Below, piece after piece: positions 9,374 to 18,625 of a stretch of 64,000 nt of DNA. How positions within the stretch are numbered: position 1 is the stretch's first letter; each line of letters begins with the position of its first letter. The notes beneath the pieces are model-generated. The model had not been told where the DNA came from, did no database searches, and saw only the letters and a program-made list of their open reading frames with translations. This DNA is from an uncultured Duncaniella sp. (GTDB taxonomy: Bacteria > Bacteroidota > Bacteroidia > Bacteroidales > Muribaculaceae), in NCBI GenBank assembly GCA_910587515.1, contig CAJULW010000017.1:62001-126000 (forward strand). The letters are read 5' to 3'. The position numbers and the translations under genes were made by a program.

Positions 9374-10885
9374 TCATTTATTTAATTTCAATATTTCGTC
9401 TATGGGATGGCGCGAGTTTGATAGTCTCGGTACTTTTCGTTGCCCTCCGAGTCTACCTGTCGAAGCAAGCCATTTTTCAAAAACTCCGGGTTTTCCCTTT
9501 ATCACTGTTAGCGGATCGAGAAATATTCCGTGGCTTCGTTTGGCTTCATAGTCGCTGTTTTCCTGTTGGAGTGCTTTGTCAAGTGTGGCAGCGAACACTT
9601 CAAGAGAGGCCGGTTCACGGTTGAATTCTATCAACCATTCGTGGCGTCCGCGTGAACGGTCAGATGCATAGACAGGTGCCGCTGTGTAATTGGCTATTTC
9701 ACAATTCATTTCTTTGCATACTTTTGAAAGAGCGGCTTCTGCGTTCTGAACCATCAGTTCTTCTCCAAATGCGTTTATGAAACTTTTGGTCCTTCCGGCT
9801 ATCGTTATTTTGAGAGGATCGACCGATTCTATTTTTACCGTGTCACCGAGAGGATATCGCCAAAGTCCGTTGCATGAGCTTATAACCATCGCATACACTT
9901 TTCCTTCCTCGATTTGCCATGCCGGAATTATTTCAGGATATTCACGGTCGCAGTCTTCGGCGCGTATGAATTCAAAGAATGTACCGCTGTCAAGCAAAAG
10001 CAGCATTGCCGGGTCGTCAATCGTGTTTTGTACAGCGAAAAATCCTTCCGAGGCATTGTAGCATTCTATATAGCGCATTGAAGGAGAGCATATATGGTTG
10101 TACTGATCACGATAAGGCGACATGGAGATGCCCCCATGAAAAAAAACTTCGAGATTCGGCCATACGTCATGTATGTTTGATGCTCCTTTTGATTCTATTA
10201 TTTTTTTCAGTACTGTCAGAAACCAGGACGGCACTCCCGATATATTGGTTACGTTTTTGTCGGCTGCGGAGTTGATCAGGGCCGGTAGTTTTACGGCCCA
10301 GTCTTCGAGTAAGGCTATATTTTTTGAGGGTATCCGTACGAAATTGGCGATAGGATTGATGTTTTCTATGAGATTGGCTGACAGGTCTCCTACCCTCACG
10401 TTTTTCGGCAACGAAAGTTCGTTGGCGAAACTTCCTCCGAGTATGAAACTTTTGCCTGAAAAGATTTTGCTGTCCGGGTAGAGATTCAGATAGTGAGCCA
10501 CGACGTCGCGCCCACCTCGATAGTGTGATCTTGAAAATGATTCACTTGTGACGGGTATATATTTGCTTTTTCCGTCGGAAGTTCCGGATGACTGTGCGAA
10601 GTTGCGTGTGCTTCCAGGCCAAAGCACGTCGCTTTCTCCGGATATCATTCTCATTATCCACGGTCTCAGTTCGGAGTATGGCACTGGGGCTTGCAGGACG
10701 CGTCGGTAATCATCGTATGAACGAACATCCGAAAGGCCTTTTTCAGCGGCCCAACGAGTCTGTCGCAGGGATTTCAGCAATCTGTCGAGTTCGGAGAGCT
10801 GTACTTCGCGTGTATGTCCTTTCCACGAAAGAGAGGCTTTCACACGGCGGTTGAACCACGGACGGATTAAAGGTGTGAAATTCAT
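9374..10885 (-). CDS. GH3-family adenylating enzyme (acyl-acid amido synthetase-like)
   Basis: Member of the GH3 branch of the ANL superfamily, first known from plants, where it joins auxin or jasmonate to amino acids. ATP motif SSGTSDGKS at 99-107, the second motif YNASEGFFAVQ and the third YPLGDTVKI are all intact, so an active adenylating enzyme is expected. 503 residues with the usual C-terminal cap domain. No signal peptide, so cytosolic. In Bacteroidetes the family is usually annotated GH3 auxin-responsive promoter protein, a misleading name. Its acid substrate and acceptor are unknown. Flanked by alkaline phosphatase downstream and DUF4919 upstream (9 bp) in one operon. Confidence 0.88.
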   Translation of the reverse strand: MNFTPLIRPWFNRRVKASLSWKGHTREVQLSELDRLLKSLRQTRWAAEKGLSDVRSYDDYRRVLQAPVPYSELRPWIMRMISGESDVLWPGSTRNFAQSSGTSDGKSKYIPVTSESFSRSHYRGGRDVVAHYLNLYPDSKIFSGKSFILGGSFANELSLPKNVRVGDLSANLIENINPIANFVRIPSKNIALLEDWAVKLPALINSAADKNVTNISGVPSWFLTVLKKIIESKGASNIHDVWPNLEVFFHGGISMSPYRDQYNHICSPSMRYIECYNASEGFFAVQNTIDDPAMLLLLDSGTFFEFIRAEDCDREYPEIIPAWQIEEGKVYAMVISSCNGLWRYPLGDTVKIESVDPLKITIAGRTKSFINAFGEELMVQNAEAALSKVCKEMNCEIANYTAAPVYASDRSRGRHEWLIEFNREPASLEVFAATLDKALQQENSDYEAKRSHGIFLDPLTVIKGKPGVFEKWLASTGRLGGQRKVPRLSNSRHPIDEILKLNK

Positions 10886-10894
10886 GATCCGTGT

Positions 10895-11599
10895 TTATAA
10901 TTCGTCAGGATGTTTACGGTAATATTCTTTCAGTAGAGGTCCTATATTGAAATAGAAACCTCCTCGCGGCTTTCCGTTGGAGTCCTTTACGGTAATGTAT
11001 TCGTAGGACGGATCATAGAAAACGTGGTCAGCCACAGAATAGTCCATCATGTTAAGCAATACATATTCATGCTGAGGTTCTATCACATACCATGCGTTTT
11101 CTTCGTCCTCACCCGTTCCGGTGGACACTATGGCCATCAGCAGATAGTTGAGTTTGTATTGCCATACGTTGGCGAGGTTTGTTTTTCCTTTTTCACGTAA
11201 GGCGTTGATCAGCATTACCATTTCACCGAGGTTGAAAGGGTTGTCATCAAGGGCTTTCTCGGCATATGAGATTACAGAGTCGCATTCCTGACGGGTGAGT
11301 TTGCGTGAACGGTCAAGGATGTTGTACTTTATGTCACGTGCCGACGAGCGATAAGGATTGTAATCCTCCTGAAACATATAGCCGAGGTATAGATAACGGT
11401 ATTTGTCTATTTTCATCAACGTGTCGTTACGCTGGAATTCCTGCATCAGTCTCGGATAATAATATGGCGATCGTTTGTCGAGTGTCTCCAGACGTATTTT
11501 TTCAAGGTCGGGCTTCTCTCTTTTGAGTTTGTTTATGCCTTGAGCCTGAGAGGTGAGAAAGGTCAGTATTGTCAGTATGATGCCGAATATGATTCTCAT
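10895..11599 (-). CDS. DUF4919 exported protein
   Basis: 234-residue protein with an N-terminal signal peptide (MRIIFGIILTILTFLTSQAQG). The mature part is helical and charged; around 100-150 it has alanine/leucine repeats reminiscent of TPR helices (SYAEKALDDNPFNLGEMVMLINAL). The end of the protein (GGFYFNIGPLLKEYY) fits the DUF4919 family of Bacteroidetes. No catalytic motif seen. It lies between a small membrane protein (6 bp upstream) and the GH3 enzyme (9 bp downstream), which argues for a shared role, but none is known. Confidence 0.8.
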   Translation of the reverse strand: MRIIFGIILTILTFLTSQAQGINKLKREKPDLEKIRLETLDKRSPYYYPRLMQEFQRNDTLMKIDKYRYLYLGYMFQEDYNPYRSSARDIKYNILDRSRKLTRQECDSVISYAEKALDDNPFNLGEMVMLINALREKGKTNLANVWQYKLNYLLMAIVSTGTGEDEENAWYVIEPQHEYVLLNMMDYSVADHVFYDPSYEYITVKDSNGKPRGGFYFNIGPLLKEYYRKHPDEL

Positions 11600-11605
11600 G
11601 ATTTA

Positions 11606-12079
11606 TCATTTGTTAATGATCGTAAGAGCTGTTCCTGCGATACACATGGTTATTACCGCAGGGAGTCCCTTCGCACAAAGATAGTTAAAAAATTTGTAAG
11701 ACGGAAATCCCATGATTTGTCCTGCCGGGGTTTTGCTGTAGGCTATTCCTCCAAGCAAGGCTCCCGCGACAGCACCTATTATCAACCAGGCGTGTGACAC
11801 AAGCAGACCTGTCATTGAACCTGCGAGCGCGGCTCCGGCTATATATCCGAGTCCACGTCGTGACGACGCTATTTTTTCAGGAAGAATGAAGGAAAGGACG
11901 GTCACGATGGCTGTCGCTATTCCCCAGAAAACAATCGTCGGTATGTGGAGGGTATACTCGTCATGACAGGCAACTATCAGACCGGCATAGGCTATTATAG
12001 CCGCATATCGGTTTGGGATGAAACTCGATATTGTGCCTGCAAACAGAAAAATAAGACTTGTCACAGTTTGATAGATCAT
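11606..12079 (-). CDS. Small multi-pass membrane protein, DUF456-like
   Basis: 157 residues with about five hydrophobic segments and glycine-zipper stretches (AGAALAGSMTGLLV, IIGAVAGALLGGIAYS). This pattern resembles DUF456 inner-membrane proteins, but I name the family only tentatively. No function can be read. It is first in the minus-strand run 12079-9374 and is transcribed away from the flippase-like gene at 12180. Confidence 0.7.
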   Translation of the reverse strand: MIYQTVTSLIFLFAGTISSFIPNRYAAIIAYAGLIVACHDEYTLHIPTIVFWGIATAIVTVLSFILPEKIASSRRGLGYIAGAALAGSMTGLLVSHAWLIIGAVAGALLGGIAYSKTPAGQIMGFPSYKFFNYLCAKGLPAVITMCIAGTALTIINK

Positions 12080-12155
12080 ATCTTTGATATATTGACAGAA
12101 GTATAAAATTAACGTAAATTATCTGCTCAATGTTGCCGCCACGATGCAAAAGTCG

Positions 12156-12163
12156 TAATTTTG
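12156..12163 (+). promoter_or_regulatory. Promoter -7 box for the flippase-like gene
   Basis: TAATTTTG matches the Bacteroidetes TAnnTTTG element, 16 bp before the ATG at 12180. A GTTG at 12132-12135 lies 20 bp upstream and may be the -33 box. Confidence 0.65.
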
Positions 12164-12179
12164 CATTAATTAACTCACG

Positions 12180-13244
12180 ATGACAGAAAAAGATTATATC
12201 CCCGATACTTCATCCAAATCCCGTCTGGGTTCATATTTGCTGAAATACGGAGTTCCTTTGGTGATTTCCGTAGGACTTTGCTATCTCCTTTTCAATAGTG
12301 AGGATATGAATCCGGTGAATGTATGGGAAATTATCCGGCGTGAGTGTGATTTCAGATGGATAGTGCTGAATCTATCTCTCGGAATAGGTGCGCAGGTGCT
12401 TCGCGCTATGAGGTGGCGCATACAATTGAAGGCTCTCGGTGTCACACCTTCCCTATGGCAGCTTATACTCAGTATTTTCGGTACTTATTCCGTCAATCTT
12501 GTTTTTCCGCGCCTCGGTGAAGTCTGGCGCACAGGTTATATAGCTGCGAAAGAGCAAGCTCCGTTCACAAAAGTTTTCGGGTCGATGGTGGCTGACCGTA
12601 TGGCCGACATGCTTACTGTCCTTATCTTGCTCGTCCTGACGTTTATTCCGGCAGGTGCGCAGTTGCAGGCTTATATTTCGCAAAGCGGAACTTCTTTTGC
12701 CGGATTGTCTTCTTTGCTTGTGTCACCGGTGTTTTGGTGTGCCGCAGTGCTTTTGTTTGTGGCCGTATGGTTGGCTTTCAGATTTTCTGAAAATACTATC
12801 ATAGCGAGGATACGGAAAATATGTAAAGGTTTGTGGAATGGTTTTTCGATTGTGGTAACCATGCCTGGAAAAGGTAGATGGCTTCTATATACCGTTATGC
12901 TGTGGGGCTGTTATTTTTTCGCCCTTTATTGTGCTTTCAGGTCTTTTCCCATAACTTCGAGAGTTCTTGAACTTCATGGTATGACGGCTCTTGCAGTTTG
13001 TTTCGTATTGACAAGTCTGGCAATGGGAGTCCCTTCCAACGGAGGTATAGGGCCATGGCAATGGGCTATGATTTTCGGACTTGCGTTGTATTCAGCGGAT
13101 GTTCCCGGTCTGACTCGTGAATATGCATTGTCGTTTGCTAATCTTGTGATTGGAGTTCAGACACTTATGCTGATTGTGCAGGGACTGTTTACTTTCGGTT
13201 GTATAGCGTTGGAAAAGCGCGTGCGGCATAGAGATAAAATATAA
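12180..13244 (+). CDS. Flippase-like membrane protein (lysylphosphatidylglycerol synthase TM / UPF0104 family)
   Basis: 354-residue integral membrane protein with about eight transmembrane segments. The motif LRAMRWRIQLKALG near 82-95, the conserved NLVFPRLGEVWRTGY and the GSMVADRMADML stretch are typical of the UPF0104/LPG-synthase transmembrane family, related to the flippase half of MprF. The soluble aminoacyl-transferase half is absent, so a lipid transport or glycolipid role is more likely than lipid lysinylation. It starts a plus-strand run that continues with the single-pass protein (38 bp) and aroA. Confidence 0.85.
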   Translation: MTEKDYIPDTSSKSRLGSYLLKYGVPLVISVGLCYLLFNSEDMNPVNVWEIIRRECDFRWIVLNLSLGIGAQVLRAMRWRIQLKALGVTPSLWQLILSIFGTYSVNLVFPRLGEVWRTGYIAAKEQAPFTKVFGSMVADRMADMLTVLILLVLTFIPAGAQLQAYISQSGTSFAGLSSLLVSPVFWCAAVLLFVAVWLAFRFSENTIIARIRKICKGLWNGFSIVVTMPGKGRWLLYTVMLWGCYFFALYCAFRSFPITSRVLELHGMTALAVCFVLTSLAMGVPSNGGIGPWQWAMIFGLALYSADVPGLTREYALSFANLVIGVQTLMLIVQGLFTFGCIALEKRVRHRDKI

Positions 13245-13282
13245 TTCCATTATACAATATCATTTTAAATATCATTTGTAAA

Positions 13283-13852
13283 ATGAAATTTGACGACAGC
13301 GACAAGGATTATTTTCTCCATAATTTCCACGGAGACGGGAATAGGGACAATTCCACTTCTTCTCAGGTGGAAACCAAAGTGGATACAAGCGATGTTTCTC
13401 CGGCTTTTGATTTTGGCTCCCACTCGCAAGAGGCGAAACCCCTGCCCGACTCTTTAACAGCGAAGAGTCCTAAAAAAAGACGTAAAGGAGGTTGGGTGTG
13501 GTTTTTCGTGGTGCTTGCATTGATATTATGTACAGCGGTTTCGATACGCTATTTTGTGCCTTATGTGACGGAATCGCGTACTGTCGGGTATGTTACTCTT
13601 GTAGAGAAAAGGGGTATAGTCTTCCCTACTTTCGAGGGTGAGATGATAAATGAATCTCAATTGACCGATACGACGCGCATCTATTCCCGTGATGTATATT
13701 TCAGCATTCCAGATGATAGTATCGCGTTGCGTTTGCAGAAATATCAGGGCACTGGACGTCCTGTGACTGTTACCTGTAAGCGTTATTACGGGACTTTGCC
13801 GTGGCGTGGCGCATCCAACAATATTCTTGTAGGATTTGAACCGGTTAAGTGA
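13283..13852 (+). CDS. Bitopic membrane protein of unknown function
   Basis: 189 residues. The N-terminal 65 are polar and charged, ending in PKKRRKGG, followed by one transmembrane helix (about 71-92, WVWFFVVLALILCTAVSI) and a 95-residue extracytoplasmic domain rich in beta strands (RGIVFPTFEGEM, DTTRIYSRDVYFSI, CKRYYGTLPWRG). The positive-inside rule places the C-domain in the periplasm. I know similar Bacteroidales proteins whose names in databases are unreliable. The next gene is aroA, 86 bp on. Function unknown. Confidence 0.75.
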   Translation: MKFDDSDKDYFLHNFHGDGNRDNSTSSQVETKVDTSDVSPAFDFGSHSQEAKPLPDSLTAKSPKKRRKGGWVWFFVVLALILCTAVSIRYFVPYVTESRTVGYVTLVEKRGIVFPTFEGEMINESQLTDTTRIYSRDVYFSIPDDSIALRLQKYQGTGRPVTVTCKRYYGTLPWRGASNNILVGFEPVK

Positions 13853-13938
13853 CAGGTGTTCGTGACAGTGTCATCGAGCAGTAGTAAACTATGATTTTTT
13901 TATTTCAAACCTGTGTGTTTACAGGTAATTCAAGATAT

Positions 13939-15204
13939 ATGGACTACAGGATATTACCACCTGATGGATTTTTTGAGACCCGTGTGAGGCTTCCGCTTTC
14001 CAAGAGTATGAGCAACCGGGCGCTTATCATCAATGCGCTCACACCGGGATCGTCTCCTTTGGAAAGTCTGGCTGAATGCGACGATACCGATGCCATGCTT
14101 TCAGCCCTCGGTTCGAGTGAAGCGGATGTAGTCAATGTCGGGGCAGCCGGGACAACCATGCGTTTTCTCACCGCGTACTATGCTTCACGCCCTGGGGTCA
14201 GCCTTATACTTGATGGAAGCGAGCGTATGCGTCTCCGGCCTATAGGAGTGCTTGTCGACGCTCTCAGAAGCCTTGGTGCCGAGATAGATTATGTCGGAGA
14301 GGAAGGTTTCCCTCCATTGCGTATCAAGGGAAAATCTTTGCGTGGAGGCTCTCTTTCACTTGATTCGACTGTAAGTTCCCAATATATTTCAGCACTTCTG
14401 ATGATAGCTCCGACAATGAAAGATGGGCTGCGTCTGAAACTCAATGGAGAGGTGGTATCGCGGCCGTATATATCAATGACTCTTCGTATGATGGCTGATG
14501 CCGGGGTTGAAAGCGATTTCACCGGTGATACCATAACCGTTTCGCCACAGACGTATAGAAAGAGAACTGTTGAGGTGGAGGGAGATTGGAGTGCCGTAGC
14601 CGCATGGTATGAGATGGAGGCGTTATCGGCCGGTGTGGTAACGGTGGAGAATCTTTCAAGAGACTCATGTCAGGGTGACAGAAAACTTGAGTATATATTC
14701 AATATGCTTGGGGTGCATACAGAATGGGACGGTGAGAACGGTGGAACGGATCTGATTGCCTCTCCAGATCAGGATGCGAGGGTGAGGATCGATTTTTCGG
14801 ATACACCGGATTTGGCGCAGTATGTAATGGTCACTTGTGCCATGCTTGGGATTCCTTTTCATTTCACAGGTCTTTCGACCCTCGCTATAAAAGAAACGGA
14901 CAGGGTGAAGGCTGTATGTACGGAACTTGCGAAAATAGGTATATTTCTTCAGCCTGAAGGGAATGACGGTGTGAGTTGGGAAGGCCAGCGGAGACCTTTC
15001 AGTGAGCTTCCGCGTTTCGATACGTATGACGATCACCGTATGGCTATGTGCCTTGCTCCGATAGCTATTTTTCTGCCTGGAATAATCGTAAACGATATAG
15101 AAGTTGTCGGGAAATCATATCCTGGTTTTTGGGATGATCTTCGTGCGGCCGGATTTACTTTGCTTGACGGTGACGCGCCTTTACCCGACTCTGCGGATGA
15201 ATAA
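13939..15204 (+). CDS. aroA: 3-phosphoshikimate 1-carboxyvinyltransferase (EPSP synthase) AroA
   Basis: Transfers enolpyruvyl from PEP to shikimate-3-phosphate, the sixth step of the shikimate pathway. Visible: LPLSKSMSNRALIINAL (PEP/S3P site), GAAGTTMRFL, and FDTYDDHRMAM near the C-terminus. The ATG at 13891 is in frame, but the extra 16 residues (MIFLFQTCVFTGNSRY) are not family-like, so I choose ATG 13939, giving 421 residues. aroQ, another shikimate gene, is also in the window at 40633-41058. Glyphosate class cannot be judged by eye. Confidence 0.94.
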   Translation: MDYRILPPDGFFETRVRLPLSKSMSNRALIINALTPGSSPLESLAECDDTDAMLSALGSSEADVVNVGAAGTTMRFLTAYYASRPGVSLILDGSERMRLRPIGVLVDALRSLGAEIDYVGEEGFPPLRIKGKSLRGGSLSLDSTVSSQYISALLMIAPTMKDGLRLKLNGEVVSRPYISMTLRMMADAGVESDFTGDTITVSPQTYRKRTVEVEGDWSAVAAWYEMEALSAGVVTVENLSRDSCQGDRKLEYIFNMLGVHTEWDGENGGTDLIASPDQDARVRIDFSDTPDLAQYVMVTCAMLGIPFHFTGLSTLAIKETDRVKAVCTELAKIGIFLQPEGNDGVSWEGQRRPFSELPRFDTYDDHRMAMCLAPIAIFLPGIIVNDIEVVGKSYPGFWDDLRAAGFTLLDGDAPLPDSADE

Positions 15205-15240
15205 GTGAAAGAAACTAAGATTTAACGGATTCGGACATAA

Positions 15241-15639
15241 GTGACAGGTGCTTTAATAATACTTTCTGTAACGGTAATAGCCGGAGTGGTGCTTTATTTG
15301 ACGCATAGGTTCGGTGAAAATGAAGCCAGACAGTTTGGCGGTCCGGTTGAATCGAATGTAAAACCGGACGTCTGTTGCGGGCTTCATGACGTGTGTGAAA
15401 AAGGACTGAGCGGAAAATCTTCTCCGATCTATTTTGATGATGAGGAGCTTGACCGCTTTGCAGGTCGGGATCCGGAAACATATTCGGCAGAGGAGACAGA
15501 GGAGTTTCGAGAAGTACTTTATACGTTGCTTTCGGAAGATGTCTACCAATGGGGATTATCGTTGACGGAACGCGGGGTGGCGATGCCGTCGGCTTTACGC
15601 GACGAATGGATTATGCTGATAAAAGATGGTAATCCATAG
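15241..15639 (+). CDS. Small N-terminally anchored protein of unknown function
   Basis: 132 residues starting at GTG. One N-terminal transmembrane helix (GALIILSVTVIAGVVLYLTHRF), then a short CCGLHDVCEK cysteine motif at about 45-54 and a conserved-looking acidic region FDDEELDRFAGRDPETYSAEETEEFREVLYTL. I recall related Bacteroidetes proteins labelled phospholipase without evidence; no hydrolase motif is visible here. The CC...C motif could bind metal or a cofactor, which would fit its place 30 bp before a metal-transporter permease (inference). Confidence 0.72.
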   Translation: MTGALIILSVTVIAGVVLYLTHRFGENEARQFGGPVESNVKPDVCCGLHDVCEKGLSGKSSPIYFDDEELDRFAGRDPETYSAEETEEFREVLYTLLSEDVYQWGLSLTERGVAMPSALRDEWIMLIKDGNP

Positions 15640-15669
15640 TTCGGATTGAAGTGGAAATAATATATAGAA

Positions 15670-16473
15670 GTGGAAATATTTGAATACGATTTTTTCAGAA
15701 ACGCGTTGATAGGGGTCATGTTGCTGAGTGTGTCATCAGCTGTGATCGGGACATACATAGTGACACGGCGTCTCGTATCCATATCCGGAGGTGTGACACA
15801 TGCCTGTTTCGGAGGTCTCGGTCTCGGCTATTTTCTCGGATGGAATCCTGTCATTACTGCTGCGGTTTTTGCTGTCGGGTCGTCGTTGGGTGTCGACTGG
15901 ATGGCGCGGAGACACCGTGTGCGTGAGGATTCAGCGATAGCGGTCATTTGGGCTTTGGGTATGGCTCTCGGTACATTATTTATTTTTCTTACACCCGGTT
16001 ATGTTCCTGAACTTAACGCTTTTCTTTTTGGAAACATACTGACTATTACTGCCGGTGATCTTTGGGCTTTCGGAGTGTTTACAGGTGTTCTCTTGCTTTT
16101 TGTCGCTTGTTTTTTCAATAAGATAGTGATATGTGCGTTCGATCCTGATTTCGCAAGGGTACGTCGTCTGCCTGTAACTTTTATTTCTACGGTCATGACG
16201 GTTTTGGTAGCTGTCTGTATAGTACTGACCATACGTCTTGTCGGTGTTATGCTTCTCATGTCGATGTTGGCTTTGCCACAGATGATAGCCGAGATGTACT
16301 GTCATCGTTTCAAGCCCGTCATGCTTCTTTCGGCAGCTGTCTCGCTTTTGTGTTGTGTGGGAGGTCTTATGGCCGGTACGCGTGTCGATGTGCCTTGTTC
16401 GGCTCTTATAGTATTGACGATGACCGTGGCATACGCGGTTACAAGGAGTGTTTCTCTGTTTTTCCGCAAATGA
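15670..16473 (+). CDS. ABC-3 family metal transporter permease (ZnuB-like)
   Basis: 267-residue polytopic protein, about eight helices, of the ABC-3 family that moves zinc, manganese or iron chelates. FFRNALIGVMLLSVSSAVIGTYIVTRRLVSISGG at the N-terminus and the SGGVTHACFGG and RLVGVMLLMSMLALPQM stretches are diagnostic. Start is GTG at 15670. No ATPase or binding protein gene is adjacent, which is unusual; they must lie elsewhere or the permease is orphaned. Shares a transcript with aroA and the small anchored protein by spacing. Confidence 0.9.
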   Translation: MEIFEYDFFRNALIGVMLLSVSSAVIGTYIVTRRLVSISGGVTHACFGGLGLGYFLGWNPVITAAVFAVGSSLGVDWMARRHRVREDSAIAVIWALGMALGTLFIFLTPGYVPELNAFLFGNILTITAGDLWAFGVFTGVLLLFVACFFNKIVICAFDPDFARVRRLPVTFISTVMTVLVAVCIVLTIRLVGVMLLMSMLALPQMIAEMYCHRFKPVMLLSAAVSLLCCVGGLMAGTRVDVPCSALIVLTMTVAYAVTRSVSLFFRK

Positions 16474-16502
16474 GCCGAGTGGCTGATGCTGACGGCTGTA
16501 GG

Positions 16503-16534
16503 TTTGCACGTCAATGAGTTTTTTAGTAATTTTG
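16503..16534 (+). promoter_or_regulatory. Consensus Bacteroidetes promoter for the 671-residue gene
   Basis: TTTG at 16503-16506, a 20-bp spacer, and TAATTTTG at 16527-16534, a full match to the Bacteroidetes pattern. The ATG follows at 16561, so the leader would be about 20 nt. Confidence 0.85.
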
Positions 16535-16560
16535 CAGCTTGAAAACAAACCGACAAAGCA

Positions 16561-18576
16561 ATGTCCGAATATTCATATCTTCATATAGCTCTCAGGGGTG
16601 ATGTACAGGGAGCGACTCATACGATTTATTCATATCCGTCGGCAGGTGACGACATAGATCCGCGATGGGGTGCGGCTATGGTGGAGCCGGGTGCGGCTAT
16701 CAAACGTTTCCTGAACGCCAGTGAGTGTTATATACTTCAGTCATCTCCGCGTGGTCACTATTTTTCGTTCATCACACGCAATACAATAAACCCCGAGCGT
16801 GGCCACATGATGATTTCGATTTTGGTGAATGACGGATGTTCGCTTACAGGACGTCAGATCATGGGTGCGTTCAACAATCTGAAGAAGGTGTTGGTTGAGG
16901 ATGAGGCTCTCAACGACAGTGCCGTTGAGGAGGCATTGGTTATGGCTGGTGTGCCTGAAGAAGCTTTGCGGCTCGAGGCATGGCGTTATCACGCTTCAGT
17001 GGACGGTGAGAAACCTGCCGAAGCGGCCTATCGCACTTACATCTCGCAACAGGAGTTGGAATCGATCTTTTCGTTCCCATGTCAGCCTGACTATGGCGGT
17101 TATCGCTGTATAATAGTGGTCTCGGCCACATGTTCGCTTCGTCCCGGGGTCAAGATGCCGCGATTGACACTTCCTGTACGTAAACTTTATTCTGTTGTCT
17201 GTCCTGAAGGTGTCAGTGCGTCGAGTATGCAGGTCTATGATGGTGACCGTTTGGAACTGTCGTTCAGTAAGGATGGTTTCGATACCCACAAGGAAAGTGT
17301 CATTACAGGAACTCCCTCTGCTTACACAAAATATGAAGGTCCGACGATAATGATACGTTCGGCCTCGCAGACAGGAGTCCGTTTTGTCAGGCGGATAGAT
17401 GTCAAGGTTGTTTCTGCCAATGGTAAACAGCTTAATGGATACACAATTGCCATTAATGACCGTCCGGTTAATACGATGGAGCCTTATATCGAGTTTCTTG
17501 AAAAAGATCTTATTCCCGGAAAATATGTTGATATAGAGGTTCAGTCTAATAACTATCGACCATTGAAATTGAAAAAATCGTCGGAGGAGATGCTCCACAC
17601 AGACGAACTTGAATTCGTGATGCAGCCTGTCGAACAGGGTATCACATTGAAACTTGATTTCGGAGACGGGCGTGTATTGGAACATGAAATTTCTATAGAA
17701 AAGAACACTCCGGAATATAACAGGCTCCATTCAGGTAACTTTCATGGTTTCCGTGCCAATCGTTTGGTGACCGGAGATGACCGGGAGATATATAATGTAG
17801 ATCTAAGGTCTAAAGGTCTCAATGAATCATCGGACAATGAATCGTCTGACAACGGGATACAATCCGAACCATGCCGCGCACCGAAATTCGAAAATATTTC
17901 TGATGAAGTCAGACACGATGCACCGAAGATTAATAACACTCTTCCGGTTTCAGAGGACAGGACATCGGTGATTCAGGATGAAAAACAATCGCGTAATATT
18001 CCGGACTATGAGTTGGAATATGATGATGTGGATGAGGTCAGTGGAAGCAAGCCGTGGTATAAGAAGGCTTCTTTCCTATGGTCAGGTCTGACTGTTGTGG
18101 TCGCTGTGGTCGTTTTATGTCTGCTTATTCCGCAGTACATTGGTTCTCCTGATGATTCGGTTCCTGCCGAAGAGTCCACAGATGGTGATTTAACGGATGT
18201 TCCGGTCCGGACTCCTGATATGAGTGCAGAGGAGAGGGCTGATGTCGAGTATCTTAACACTTATCCGGTATGGGAGGTGTCGAAGATGCAAAGTCAGATG
18301 GGTAAGTCATTGATGGAAGCGATTGCGCGCGGGGATATAGATGCTGTCATAGCCAATGATTATTTTGCTGTAAGGGGTCGCGCCACGAATGACAAGGCTA
18401 TTCTTTTTGCGGATCTTATATGGCGGGCAAAAGGATCTCCGAGCGAAAATGGCAACCGTAAGACTATGCGTTCAGCGGCAAAGAACGGTTCTATAGATTT
18501 GAAATCGTTGTCTGACAACCTTGCCCGCCGTCGTCCGGCTGAGCGAGCCAACGAATCGGTACGTCCGGTTAAATAA
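16561..18576 (+). CDS. Large single-pass protein of unknown function
   Basis: 671 residues, not recognised. Parts in order: a folded N-terminal region (1 to about 190) with ALRGDVQGATH and an ERGHMMISILVND stretch; a beta-rich region to about 395 that includes a sandwich-like segment (RRIDVKVVSANGKQLNGY...); an acidic, probably disordered linker with a short tandem NESSDNESSDN; KPWYKK then one transmembrane helix at about 505-528; and a 143-residue C-terminal tail holding a helical segment (YLNTYPVWEVSKMQSQMG, then IARGDIDAVIANDYFAV). Positive charges before the helix put the N-terminus in the cytoplasm and the tail in the periplasm. It has its own consensus promoter; the OmpA-type lipoprotein gene follows within 50 bp. 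Function unknown. Confidence 0.85.
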   Translation: MSEYSYLHIALRGDVQGATHTIYSYPSAGDDIDPRWGAAMVEPGAAIKRFLNASECYILQSSPRGHYFSFITRNTINPERGHMMISILVNDGCSLTGRQIMGAFNNLKKVLVEDEALNDSAVEEALVMAGVPEEALRLEAWRYHASVDGEKPAEAAYRTYISQQELESIFSFPCQPDYGGYRCIIVVSATCSLRPGVKMPRLTLPVRKLYSVVCPEGVSASSMQVYDGDRLELSFSKDGFDTHKESVITGTPSAYTKYEGPTIMIRSASQTGVRFVRRIDVKVVSANGKQLNGYTIAINDRPVNTMEPYIEFLEKDLIPGKYVDIEVQSNNYRPLKLKKSSEEMLHTDELEFVMQPVEQGITLKLDFGDGRVLEHEISIEKNTPEYNRLHSGNFHGFRANRLVTGDDREIYNVDLRSKGLNESSDNESSDNGIQSEPCRAPKFENISDEVRHDAPKINNTLPVSEDRTSVIQDEKQSRNIPDYELEYDDVDEVSGSKPWYKKASFLWSGLTVVVAVVVLCLLIPQYIGSPDDSVPAEESTDGDLTDVPVRTPDMSAEERADVEYLNTYPVWEVSKMQSQMGKSLMEAIARGDIDAVIANDYFAVRGRATNDKAILFADLIWRAKGSPSENGNRKTMRSAAKNGSIDLKSLSDNLARRRPAERANESVRPVK

Positions 18577-18625
18577 GTCCGGTTTCCGGTTGCGGGAAAC
18601 CAAAGCGTTAGCGGAGGTGTTTAAT

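Noticed and set aside
13891..13938. Longer N-terminus for AroA
   Set aside because: The extra residues are hydrophobic and not like the family; ATG 13939 gives the expected length.
15976..16548. 190-residue open frame opposite the metal permease
   Set aside because: Histidine-, arginine- and threonine-rich composition is that of an antisense frame; the permease match on the other strand is clear.
16996..17730. 244-residue open frame opposite the 671-residue gene
   Set aside because: No start region, promoter or family sign; the plus-strand frame has a consensus promoter and a coherent domain layout.
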